The position numbers were made by a program, and so were the translations under genes. A stretch of 64,000 nucleotides of DNA from Bifidobacterium sp. ESL0784. GTDB lineage: Bacteria; Actinomycetota; Actinomycetes; Actinomycetales; Bifidobacteriaceae. How positions within the stretch are numbered: the first letter of the stretch is position 1; each line of letters opens with the position of its first letter. The notes under the pieces are model-generated. The model was not told where the DNA came from and did not search any database. It worked only from the letters and a program-made list of their open reading frames with translations. Positions 37,857 to 46,373 of this stretch are shown here, piece after piece. The stretch is from assembly GCF_029433295.1 (NCBI RefSeq), contig NZ_JAQTHV010000001.1, positions 434,001 to 498,000 of the forward strand, in the 5' to 3' direction.

Positions 37857-38261
37857 ACTTGAATAAGTATGAGTCATCCCTGGTTTGTGGCAGTTTCACA
37901 TGTTGGATTCAATTGTAGACTGTCATCGAGGCGGAGAATGACCTGGTGAATTTCGGTGAGTTCATGATGAGGCCGAGGCCATGATAATGATATCGGCGAA
38001 TACATTCAAGCTGCAAAGTTATTTGTGGCTCCGGCATGTGTAACTCGTTCATGTATATTCTTTTTTAGAGAGCAACATATATGTAATAGGCATGATAATA
38101 TTTTTGTGGCACTGTCGAAAGAGGTTTCGGAAATGTGCCAGACATAGATGAGTGCAGATGAATGGCACTGTTCCGTGGAAAAGAGAAGCAGAAGGGTTTG
38201 TTGTCGTAATGACTGTTCTGTAACGGTAGTGTTTAGGCGATTATGTAATGGAGATAGTGTT
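37857..38261. other. AT-rich intergenic region, no gene seen
   Basis: 405 bases between the short glycosyltransferase and the polymerase. It is AT-rich with TATA-like words (TATATGTAATAGGCATGATAATATTT near 38080-38105) that could be a promoter. An in-frame ATG at 38148 would lengthen the polymerase by 38 residues, but these lack hydrophobic or family character. Confidence 0.5.
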
Positions 38262-39482
38262 TTGGTACTAGCATATATAGGTATTTCACTATTGTTACTG
38301 CCAGCCAGTTATTGGGTATGCAAAAGATGGATCAATCCGCTAAGCATATATGTGGTTGTATGGCTGGCTGTGGTACTTCTGTATCAATTACGGTTGTCTG
38401 AGTTGCAGGATGTTCCCGCTGATAAGACCTATGTCGTATTGCTTGCTGCTCTATGTTTCTTTGCTCTTTTTTTTGTGATATTTAGATTTATCCCTACTTT
38501 GTCGGTTGGCCCCAAGGAGGGGGAGCGCCGATCGGTGACACACACTCAGATTGTTTTTCTTTCCTTGGCGTGGCTCTTTGCCGAAATCATAGAAATAGTG
38601 TATTCAAAAGGGCTTCCCATTGTCTGGCTTCTTACCGGAAGCTCTAAAACTTATTTTGACTATGGAATCCCCACCTTCCACGGCTTGTTCAATTCCGTTG
38701 CACTCGTGACTATATTGTTGGCTGAATATGAGCTTTTTACGGCCCAAAAGCATAACATTTGGAGAGATGATGCCATCATTATTGGTGCTATCCTTCTCTT
38801 CTATGTATGTTTGATTTCTCGGCAGATGATTGTAAGTGCGGCAGTGGAGCTCCTTGTTGTCTTGGCTTTTTTGAAGCCCAAATGGACGAAGAGGCTTCTG
38901 TTGCCTCTCATTCTTGTTGGCATTCTGCTATTTGGCGTCATAGGTAATTTCCGAACTTCGAATTTCAATGTTGTTTCCCGGTTCAAAACGACCCCGATTG
39001 GCTTTTTATCGGGCTTCTATTGGGTATATATGTATGTCACCATGACACTGGCAAATATCAACAGATTGGTTGGATTGCCGCCTTTGCATTTGGGATTCCC
39101 TCTTATTTCGCAGTATTTGCCATCAGTCTTGAGGCCTCGCGTCTCCAGGGAGGCGGCTTACCAGTTATTTAATAGTGGTGCTCTCGTGTCTTCGAATTTC
39201 ACTGCCTCTGGTTACTTTTCTGTTTTTTATGCTGCTTATGGTGTATTGGGTGTGTTGATTATTGCTGGGCTATATGGAGCTGTCTCCGGTTGGAGTTCAC
39301 ATATCCTCATGAACACACGTGACGAACGCTCGATTCTGGTATTTGCCGTTGTTATTCAAGTTATAATACTGTCGTTTTTTGACAACTTTTTACTGTATTT
39401 GCCGGATGTGTTCCAATTGCTGATTTTGCTGTATCTGTTTCGAAAGAAGCGTGTACAACCGTCGTCGGAATATGCCGATTAG
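38262..39482 (+). CDS. Wzy-like oligosaccharide repeat-unit polymerase
   Basis: 406 residues from a TTG start at 38262, which has GGAGAT about 8 bases upstream. About 11-12 hydrophobic helices start at once ('LVLAYIGISLLLLPASYWV'), with a larger loop in the second half ('RTSNFNVVSRFKTTPIGF'). Few residues are conserved in such polymerases, but topology and place between glycosyltransferases and an acyltransferase make Wzy the best call: it joins lipid-linked repeats on the outer face of the membrane. The longer start at ATG 38148 is possible. Confidence 0.78.
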   Translation: MVLAYIGISLLLLPASYWVCKRWINPLSIYVVVWLAVVLLYQLRLSELQDVPADKTYVVLLAALCFFALFFVIFRFIPTLSVGPKEGERRSVTHTQIVFLSLAWLFAEIIEIVYSKGLPIVWLLTGSSKTYFDYGIPTFHGLFNSVALVTILLAEYELFTAQKHNIWRDDAIIIGAILLFYVCLISRQMIVSAAVELLVVLAFLKPKWTKRLLLPLILVGILLFGVIGNFRTSNFNVVSRFKTTPIGFLSGFYWVYMYVTMTLANINRLVGLPPLHLGFPLISQYLPSVLRPRVSREAAYQLFNSGALVSSNFTASGYFSVFYAAYGVLGVLIIAGLYGAVSGWSSHILMNTRDERSILVFAVVIQVIILSFFDNFLLYLPDVFQLLILLYLFRKKRVQPSSEYAD

Positions 39483-39673
39483 AATATGAATGGACGTGTC
39501 TTATTAAATAGACAAACGGAGCGATATTTACAGTCCGGGTTACCGTTCTGTACCAGAGACGATGGTAGAACAGGCTAGGTCTGAACCGTCATTTTACTGT
39601 TATCAGCATTAACGGGGGTACAAGTTGCCAAAGCCAAGTCAAAGCGAATCCCCTTCGTCGACGAGGAAGAAAC

Positions 39674-40803
39674 TTGTCCATCGAATTGCTACGGATTGTC
39701 GCAATGTTGCTGATTGCTTTCCAGCATTTTCCTAAAATTGCTCAGTTCTATAATCATGGTCATGGTTTCTGGCAACGTCTTCCTTTGGCCGAAGCCGCCT
39801 CTTTCATTACTGAACTTGGAGGAGGGGATTGCCTGTTCTTTGGTATCAGCGTGTGGTTCCTATGTGAAGAGACACCTAGTCTTAAGCGGTCTCTTGGCCG
39901 TGCTTGGCAACTTGAGAAACAGCTTCTGTATTATTCTTTTATATTATTTGCAATTGATCTATGTCTGATGAAGATCGGCATATTGAATTTGTCGGCCAAG
40001 AGATTGGTCATTATCGCAGCACGGACTTTGTTCCCGGTAACGCTTGAACATTGGTGGTATCCCTCTGCCTATGTCATGTTCCTGATCATTTTTCCTCCGC
40101 TGACCGTCGGATTGTATAAGTTGAGACAACGTTACCATTTCTGGTTAGCGTTGGCTCTTATTCTGTTTTGGGGATGGATTCCGAACTTTGCACCGTCAAT
40201 AGCCCGAGGCATGAGCTATTCCATCTTCCTTTTTGTTTTTCAGTATGTCCTCTTATCGTATGTGAAGTGGTACCACCCCGATGTGCTCAAGCAAAAAAGA
40301 GTCGCATACTATCTGATTGCCTTCGGAGGAGTGGTGGGCTTTATTTCGCAGGCTTTAGGACAAATGTACTATGTCAAAAAAGGACGAAATGTCGCCTTTG
40401 ATGAATGGCTCAATTGCCCGGCCTGTGTCATTCCTATGATGATAGCCTTGGGACTTTTGATTTTGGCGAATTGCAGTAAAAACGCGTCAATCTTGCCATT
40501 AACAAATTAGCCGCTTCAACTCTTGCGGTGTATTTGGTTCTGACGGATCAGAGCGTCAGGTCGATTCTCACCATGGTTGTCAATAGTACTCGGCTTGACG
40601 GTTGGATCCTTTTTGCGGCTTATGTAGTCTGTTGCTTGGTAATCTTCATATTGGTACTGTTGCTCGATTTCGTCCGGCAAGCACTGTTCAGGTACGTCTT
40701 TGACAGGAAGCATAACTATTACTTCAACAAGCTTTGGGGTTATGCGGTATCCAAGACATCGGGTATCTCATTGCAAGCCCGAACCGATCGATCAAACTCG
40801 TGA
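39674..40803 (+). pseudogene. Acyltransferase 3 family, frameshifted
   Basis: The first frame (39674-40510, TTG start) encodes an acyltransferase-3 membrane O-acetylase opening 'SIELLRIVAMLLIAFQHFP' with nine or so helices, ending after 'ILANCSK'. The C-terminal part ('INKLAASTLAVYLVLTDQSV', to 40803) is in another frame. The switch falls at a run of five A (40478-40482); one extra A would restore a continuous protein of about 376 residues, matching the layout of the intact paralogue at 51336. It is therefore broken, or variable by slippage, or a base error. If active it would O-acetylate the repeat unit. Confidence 0.82.
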
Positions 40804-40824
40804 TTGCTGTTTTTCCTACATTGT

Positions 40825-42060
40825 CTAGTTGGAGCCCTTTTTCTGGAACAGGATATCTTTGGCCATGAAGAAGCGTGTTATAAACAGCACGCCTTCTGTG
40901 CAGCAACGCAATATGGCTAAAGTTGTGATATTAAAGAATCCGCTGAATCCAAGTACAAACAGCCCGATGATGTGGAAGGCCGAAGTCACTACGGAAGAAA
41001 GAGTCAGTAGCTTAATTCTCCCGACCGCGCCCAAGAGCGGGAAGCCAATCATCATTGCTGGGTAGGAGAAGAGCAGCATAGGAGCGAGCGAGACCATGAC
41101 ACTGCTGCCGGCAAGATATTTGCTTCCTCCCAAAAGAAGCATGATTATTTTCGCGCAGGCCGCGAATAGCACCGTTCCAATTACTACAACAATCATGCCG
41201 AGTCCAAGAAGCTTTTTGAATAGCTTTATATCATGGGACTTGACAATATGCGGGTAAAGTATGTTCGTAATCGGCTCGTATAGCGATTGTATGGCTCCTA
41301 TGATGGTGATAGCCAGAGACCAATATGAGATTTCCGCTCGGTTCGGAATATAGATGCCGATCATGATGGTAGTTGCAGTGCTGAGGGCGGTTGTTGCTGC
41401 ATAGGAGAGGAAAAAGATTGATGAATCTTTGAACGCTTGCCAGAGTGCTGTTTTCGAAACCTTCGTAAAATATATTTTGCGAACGCGAACAACGTTATCC
41501 CATGACCAAATGAAGGCGATGAAAGAGGCGATTGCTTCGATTGTGGGAACAAGGATTAAATCCGAAGGCTTGTGGATGAGTACAAAAGTCAATATCATGG
41601 CGATTGTCTGCGACCCGACAAAACGTTGCGTTATGATTCCCATGTCTTCCAAACCTTGGAAAACGAAGTCGGGTAGTCCGGCTTTAAAACAAATACTGAT
41701 ATAAGCTATGGCAGTATATAGGGGATTTTCTCTCATTATGGGCAAGAAACAGGTTAGGCCTATTATGATTGCCGCGCCCACTATGTAGAGCAGAATCCTC
41801 AGAATCATGACACAAGAAATGTTTTCCCGAAGCTTGGGAAGATTATGTTCGTTTTCGGCTACTGTCTTTGTCCCAGACAAACTGAACCCATAGTCTAGGA
41901 AGACTTGCATAAAGCTCATTACAGACATGATGTAAGCGCGAACAGCATAATGATCGGGGCCAAGTACGCGAGTCAAATACGGTAAGGTGACGAAAGGAAA
42001 TATATATTTTGCAATCTGCAACCCATATTGCGAGATAAGGTTACTTCTCATACGACTCAT
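40825..42060 (-). CDS. wzx: Wzx-like oligosaccharide flippase
   Basis: 411 residues with about 12 hydrophobic helices of the polysaccharide-transport (MOP) superfamily. It begins 'NLISQYGLQIAKYIFPFVTL', then 'PYLTRVLGPDHYAVRAYIMS', the signature N-terminus of RfbX/Wzx; 'GLEDMGIITQRFVGSQTIAM' is also typical. It flips the undecaprenyl-linked repeat unit to the outer face. It is on the minus strand, last gene of the lic-like module, 170 bases after licD; it ends 21 bases from the convergent acyltransferase pseudogene. Confidence 0.9.
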   Translation of the reverse strand: MSRMRSNLISQYGLQIAKYIFPFVTLPYLTRVLGPDHYAVRAYIMSVMSFMQVFLDYGFSLSGTKTVAENEHNLPKLRENISCVMILRILLYIVGAAIIIGLTCFLPIMRENPLYTAIAYISICFKAGLPDFVFQGLEDMGIITQRFVGSQTIAMILTFVLIHKPSDLILVPTIEAIASFIAFIWSWDNVVRVRKIYFTKVSKTALWQAFKDSSIFFLSYAATTALSTATTIMIGIYIPNRAEISYWSLAITIIGAIQSLYEPITNILYPHIVKSHDIKLFKKLLGLGMIVVVIGTVLFAACAKIIMLLLGGSKYLAGSSVMVSLAPMLLFSYPAMMIGFPLLGAVGRIKLLTLSSVVTSAFHIIGLFVLGFSGFFNITTLAILRCCTEGVLFITRFFMAKDILFQKKGSN

Positions 42061-42232
42061 ACTATCGTTACTCGCAATCTGTTCTCTGTGATGTGTTAAG
42101 AGCTAAAATAGCAGACATAAACATCTGCTGCGACTTAATTTGTTTATATTATCTAGGCCCAATCATCTAATTGAATCAAAGTCCGCCTTTAAAGTTAATC
42201 GTGCATGTTTTATATACCACTCAAGCAGGGTC

Positions 42233-43042
42233 CTATTCAATTCTCCATGCGAGCAGATGATGTGTTTGTCTATCTTCAACTGGCGGAAGTTCCATATAAT
42301 TTCCGTAGGTGAGCCTAAGGCTTTCGTCGTAATGTTTGACGGCATCGAACTGACGGTCATTGAACTCAAGATGTGAAAGATCGTCAAAGTCCTCTGTTCG
42401 ATAAAAACTCATAGCAGGAGCTGTGATTAGCGTACGACAATATGGTGTGGTTCCGAATGCGACGCTTTTCGCAATCTCTGTGACTTCCTGATAATCCTGC
42501 ATAGGCGATTGTGTCATTCCTAAGGAGGCAAGTTGTTTGGTAAGCCACAGATAGATTGCTTTGGGATACTTCTTATAACCGAACGACTTAAAAGATTTGC
42601 GCGCTGCATCCACAAGGAGTCGTTGGACCTTCGTGGATTGGCCACGAGCTGTTTCAGGATTTTGGGAAAAACCATCAAGCGGAAACACGTCCAGCCAGAG
42701 ATACTCGGTATATGGTGCTCGTACATTGCTTTCCATACATCTGATAGCCGGATTGCAGAATTTTGCGTACGGCAATGGGAAATCTGAACTTATTGGTTTT
42801 AAGATACGGCAATCAGACGGAACGGAACTATCCAGCTGTATGAATTTTTCAAAATCAGGTCTTGGCATTGAGACGTCTATGTCATCGTCCCATGGGATAA
42901 AGCCTTTATGTCGAACTGCGCCAAGTAAAGTTCCACCGTCGAGAGAATACCTGAGATTATGTTCGTGCGCAAAAGCATCAAATTTGCAGAGAAGGTTGAA
43001 TGACTCCTGATGTATGGTCTCAAGGGATAGATATGAAGGCAT
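42233..43042 (-). CDS. licD: LicD-family phosphotransferase
   Basis: 269 residues of the LicD nucleotidyltransferase-like fold. The diagnostic block 'YSLDGGTLLGAVRHKGFIPW' followed by 'DDDIDVSMPRPDFEKF' is intact, and 'LWLDVFPLDGF' and 'RLTYGNYMELPPVEDR' are the usual later elements. In pneumococcus and Haemophilus, LicD moves phosphocholine from CDP-choline onto teichoic-acid or LPS sugars. Here it sits downstream of a LicB-like permease and two LicC-LicA fusions, so the same role on the capsule is likely. AGGAGAG precedes the ATG at 43042. Phosphoethanolamine or another phospho-alcohol is an alternative. Confidence 0.9.
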   Translation of the reverse strand: MPSYLSLETIHQESFNLLCKFDAFAHEHNLRYSLDGGTLLGAVRHKGFIPWDDDIDVSMPRPDFEKFIQLDSSVPSDCRILKPISSDFPLPYAKFCNPAIRCMESNVRAPYTEYLWLDVFPLDGFSQNPETARGQSTKVQRLLVDAARKSFKSFGYKKYPKAIYLWLTKQLASLGMTQSPMQDYQEVTEIAKSVAFGTTPYCRTLITAPAMSFYRTEDFDDLSHLEFNDRQFDAVKHYDESLRLTYGNYMELPPVEDRQTHHLLAWRIE

Positions 43043-43463
43043 CCTCTTCTCTCCTGTTCCATTAAACTCTAATTGCCTTGTCGATAACTGTATTGGTTAC
43101 CGGTAAAATTCGGCTCCAATCGTTAAGTATGCTCTACTCAATGATTTACGGAGTTCATATTAATACTTCTATCCTATAAATAGGGTTATCGGAATTCTGA
43201 GTGCCGGTAACCCTATGTAAAGAGGCAGGAAGAAAGACACTTCTTACCTCGATTTGTTGATAAGCATACAAAACTGTTGGAAGCCTATTGAGATATAGGT
43301 CAGCGGCTTATGTGTAATAAAATATGAAACCAAAATAGTGAGGGGAAAACATTACACTGCAGTTTCATACCGCTATTTCACTGTGTTTTGTATTCTCGTG
43401 TTCTGACTGACTAATCCGTTCTCTGACTTCGCGTCGGGGATCGAATTAGTCAGTTTCTTGCTT
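43043..43463. other. licB-licD intergenic region with two hairpins
   Basis: 421 bases inside the minus-strand module. One dyad is 43407-43453 (9-bp stem CTGACTAAT/ATTAGTCAG), directly beyond the licB stop. A second is 43181-43215 (12-bp stem TAGGGTTATCGG/CCGGTAACCCTA with one G-T pair). Together they suggest a transcript end or processing site and a separate licD start. No gene seen. Confidence 0.6.
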
Positions 43464-44417
43464 TTACTTAGTTGCTATCTGCTTCTTATTTCCATGGAAC
43501 AGTTCGTTCCAATCCGAAGCCGCTAGGGTTGTACCGCCGAGGATAACCAGGCAGAGCAGTATAGTTATTATGCTTGGCACGGTCCCTTGCAGGATGAATG
43601 CGAACAGCACAGCCCATGCGGAATATGAAATGTTGAGAGCCATCGATTTCGAGGCTCCTATAACAGAAATAGCCTTGTAATAACACAGGTAGGATGCCGT
43701 TCCAGCAAATGCGGCTCCAAGAATGACAGCTGCCGAAACGTGCGTTATCGCATGTGCGCTGAGATTCCAAGCGCCGAACAATGGCACGACGATAAGGCCA
43801 TAGGCGAGAGCCGAGGTTGTTTCCCTGATCTGGAAGGCGCTATCGTCATCAACGGAGTCATCGCGCATACCCCAAGCGCATAGTACGGCTTCAGATCCCC
43901 ATCCCACAACGGTGATGAGGGCGCCAATGAGTCCGAGCACGGGATTCGTCAGCTTTGAGTCACCCGAGGAGATGAAGCCCGCAGCCATTACACCGACAAG
44001 AGCTACTAGAAGTGCCACGATCTGTCCCTTATGCATCCTCTCTTTGAGGACGACAAATGAGAGCGCAGCTCCGAATACGGGGAAGCAGACCGTAATGATA
44101 GCGGTGTATCCGGCTCCGATGTTGTTGATCGCGATTAGGTAGCCGGTCATGCCAATCGGTCCGCCCAGCAGGCCGCCCAGCAACACTACGAGTCCACTGC
44201 GGGTCTTGAGTGCGCGCCAGGTTGCGCCAAGGCGCTTGCGGGCACCCATGTAAACGATAAGTAATATGGCGCAGAACGCATCATGGATGAAGGCTCCCGC
44301 GATGGCAACAGCCGATGCATTTTGACTTGGGTCGGAGAAGGGCAGCATGGCAAGTGCGATGCCAAGGACAACGGTATCGAACCCCCATAGCAGGCCAGCA
44401 GCTACACCAAATTTCAT
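43464..44417 (-). CDS. licB: LicB-like permease, EamA/DMT family
   Basis: 317 residues with ten hydrophobic helices in two five-helix halves, the EamA drug/metabolite fold. It opens 'KFGVAAGLLWGFDTVVLGIA' and has 'NNIGAGYTAIITVCFPVFGA' and 'MALNISYSAWAVLFAFILQG', resembling LicB choline permeases. Its ATG overlaps the stop of the upstream fusion gene (ATGA at 44417-44414), so the two are translationally coupled. Context makes choline uptake the best hypothesis; other small amines are possible. Confidence 0.82.
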   Translation of the reverse strand: MKFGVAAGLLWGFDTVVLGIALAMLPFSDPSQNASAVAIAGAFIHDAFCAILLIVYMGARKRLGATWRALKTRSGLVVLLGGLLGGPIGMTGYLIAINNIGAGYTAIITVCFPVFGAALSFVVLKERMHKGQIVALLVALVGVMAAGFISSGDSKLTNPVLGLIGALITVVGWGSEAVLCAWGMRDDSVDDDSAFQIRETTSALAYGLIVVPLFGAWNLSAHAITHVSAAVILGAAFAGTASYLCYYKAISVIGASKSMALNISYSAWAVLFAFILQGTVPSIITILLCLVILGGTTLAASDWNELFHGNKKQIATK

Positions 44418-46189
44418 GATTCTTCTTTCTCTTCATATAGTGCCAGCGTGCGATCGAGGTACGTTGTGGCGTAGCGGAAATATATATAAGGCCATTCATC
44501 CAACACATGGCCCTCGGCCTCCATGGCCAATGCCCATAGATACCAGCACCAACCGGCGAGCTCGACGTGGGCGTAGTTATGGCATCGTTCATTGTGCGTC
44601 GGGGGCCGGCCGAAGTAGGCGGCAAGAGCAGCGTCGACTTCATCCTCTTCAAGTTGGCCGCACACGCAGAAGGTGCCGAAATCGTTGGCATAATCGCCCA
44701 TGCCGGCAAACTCCCAATCGATGACAGAATAGGATCCGTTCTCGTCGATGAGGAAGTTGAGGGGCAGGAAGTCGTTGTGGCAAAGGCATACCGGGGCATT
44801 GTCGGCGCGGACATGTTCTTCTAGACGCTCTACCCGTGAGGCCATCTCCTCAAAGCCTGGAATATCAATAGGTCCTTTTTGGCGCAGCAACCCCTCATAA
44901 CGCTTGGCGTCCTTATAAAAGTTGAACTGTTGTTCAACAGTTGCGCCGCTTTCATGAAGTGTGCGTGCTATCCGCATGGCATGTGCCACTTGGTCGGGGT
45001 CGTGCGGGTCAACGTTACGTGCGTGATCGACAAAATGTGTGATTTTCCAACCAAGTTCGGGATCTTCGTGAATGAACGTGGGATCGAGGCCGATTCGCTT
45101 GGCGGCCTCATTCGCCTCCACTTCTGCGCGACGATTGATCATTGTTTCCGTTCCTGCGCCCGGATGACGATATACATATTCACCGCTGTTGGTGGCAAAG
45201 TGGAATGACAGGTTGGTAAGTCCTTGTTTAAGCGGGTATACGTCGTGGATTTCTTTTCTGTCACAATGGAGTATATGCTCAATATTGTCAAAGATATCCA
45301 TGTCGATATTTTGCAGGAAATCCGGGTCGAAAGTCCTGACTTCATCCAGTGAGTCGAATTCGTGGATGGTGCCGTTCCTATAGGGACGCAGCTCCATGTC
45401 GAGCTCTTTGATATGCTCGATGTAAAGTGATTCCCAAAGTTTGTCGGCGGTCTCGGGCAATTTGTATTCGGTCTCTAGAATTGAGCGGAACTTCCCTGAG
45501 AAGGCCCGGTCGAAGTAGGCATGGCCAATCATGTACCATGCGTCGGAGCCTCCTACCGTGACTGATGTGATACGTCCATGTGTGCCGGTGGTCATGCACC
45601 ATTCTTTGGTTGGCCCCTCAGAATACTCGGCTGCATAATATGCCTTCCATACATACGGTTCGAAGGGATTAACAGTGAAGTAGTCGTCTGACGAGCAGAT
45701 GTAGGTGTTGGCCAGCCGGTCGCGTACGAGCCACAGAGAGGCATTGTTGTTGCGCGTGGCATATTCGTCATTGACCACGATGGATACGCCGAATTTCTGT
45801 TCGAGATAGAAGAAGAATTCTTTCTTGTAGCCCACCACGACGGTGATGTCGTGGATGCCGGCGGCCTGCAATTGTTTGATTTGGCGTTCGATGAGGATTT
45901 CGCCGCGGACCTTGAGGAGGCCTTTGGGTTTCTCGTAGGAGATCGGGGCGAATCTGGACGACAGACCTGCCGCCATGATGATGGCGTTGTCCACTTTATA
46001 GGGGGCAAGTGCTTCGGAGCCTGCAGCGGTAATACAAGAGTTGGCGATATAGCCTTCGTCGACGAGTTCGCTTATCGCTGCGTTCACGCCGCCTAACGAG
46101 AGATTTGTTGCATCAGCAATGAGACGTTGCTGTGCATTGGGGTGAGTTCGTATATAGGTGAGGGTTAAAAACTGCTTTTTGGACAACAC
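44414..46189 (-). CDS. wHTH-LicC-LicA three-domain fusion, copy 1
   Basis: 591 residues. Residues 1-65 are a MarR-like winged helix ('KQFLTLTYIRTHPNAQQRLI', 'LSLGGVNAAISELVDEGYI'). Residues about 70-310 are a LicC-type nucleotidyltransferase with 'NAIIMAAGLSSRFAPISYEK' and 'ICSSDDYFTVNPFEPYVW'; the end 'ELDMELRPYRNGTIHEFDSL' is close to pneumococcal LicC. Residues about 325-591 are a LicA choline-kinase domain with 'CLCHNDFLPLNFLIDENG' (catalytic Asp) and 'SVIDWEFAGMGDYANDFG' (Mg site). It would make phosphocholine and then CDP-choline, and could sense the pathway through the DNA-binding part. GTG 46189 is the start by comparison with copy 2. Coupled to licB. Confidence 0.88.
   Translation of the reverse strand: MLSKKQFLTLTYIRTHPNAQQRLIADATNLSLGGVNAAISELVDEGYIANSCITAAGSEALAPYKVDNAIIMAAGLSSRFAPISYEKPKGLLKVRGEILIERQIKQLQAAGIHDITVVVGYKKEFFFYLEQKFGVSIVVNDEYATRNNNASLWLVRDRLANTYICSSDDYFTVNPFEPYVWKAYYAAEYSEGPTKEWCMTTGTHGRITSVTVGGSDAWYMIGHAYFDRAFSGKFRSILETEYKLPETADKLWESLYIEHIKELDMELRPYRNGTIHEFDSLDEVRTFDPDFLQNIDMDIFDNIEHILHCDRKEIHDVYPLKQGLTNLSFHFATNSGEYVYRHPGAGTETMINRRAEVEANEAAKRIGLDPTFIHEDPELGWKITHFVDHARNVDPHDPDQVAHAMRIARTLHESGATVEQQFNFYKDAKRYEGLLRQKGPIDIPGFEEMASRVERLEEHVRADNAPVCLCHNDFLPLNFLIDENGSYSVIDWEFAGMGDYANDFGTFCVCGQLEEDEVDAALAAYFGRPPTHNERCHNYAHVELAGWCWYLWALAMEAEGHVLDEWPYIYFRYATTYLDRTLALYEEKEES
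45837..45913. repeat. 77-bp exact direct repeat, copy 1
   Basis: Identical over 77 bases to 47794-47870. It lies in the LicC domain of both fusion genes, within a longer stretch of very high identity, whereas flanking parts of the genes differ at many codons. Confidence 0.85.
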
Positions 46190-46218
46190 GTGGTCCTGCT
46201 TTCTTTCTAATGCAATTT

Positions 46219-46256
46219 TGTTCAAAAGGATATCACTAGTACAAGAAAATGAGCAA
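46219..46256 (-). promoter_or_regulatory. Promoter/operator of fusion copy 1
   Basis: On the plus strand TGTTCA (46219-46224) and TGAGCA (46250-46255) are separated by 25 bases. Read on the minus strand, TTGCTC serves as -35 and ATATCC or TATCCT as -10 with 17-18 bases between. The same arrangement precedes copy 2. Confidence 0.5.
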
Positions 46257-46373
46257 ATTGGATAATAATGTAGTATCTGATTGTTGTTTGTCAAGTGGTG
46301 GCCAGTGCAAACATAGCGAGCTCGATTCCGTGGACCAATATGTCAATTTTCAAGCTTCTAAGCATGTTCAATT

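Noticed and set aside
40528-40803. Separate small gene after the acyltransferase
   Set aside because: Its product is the C-terminal part of the acyltransferase; a single missing A explains the split better than two genes.
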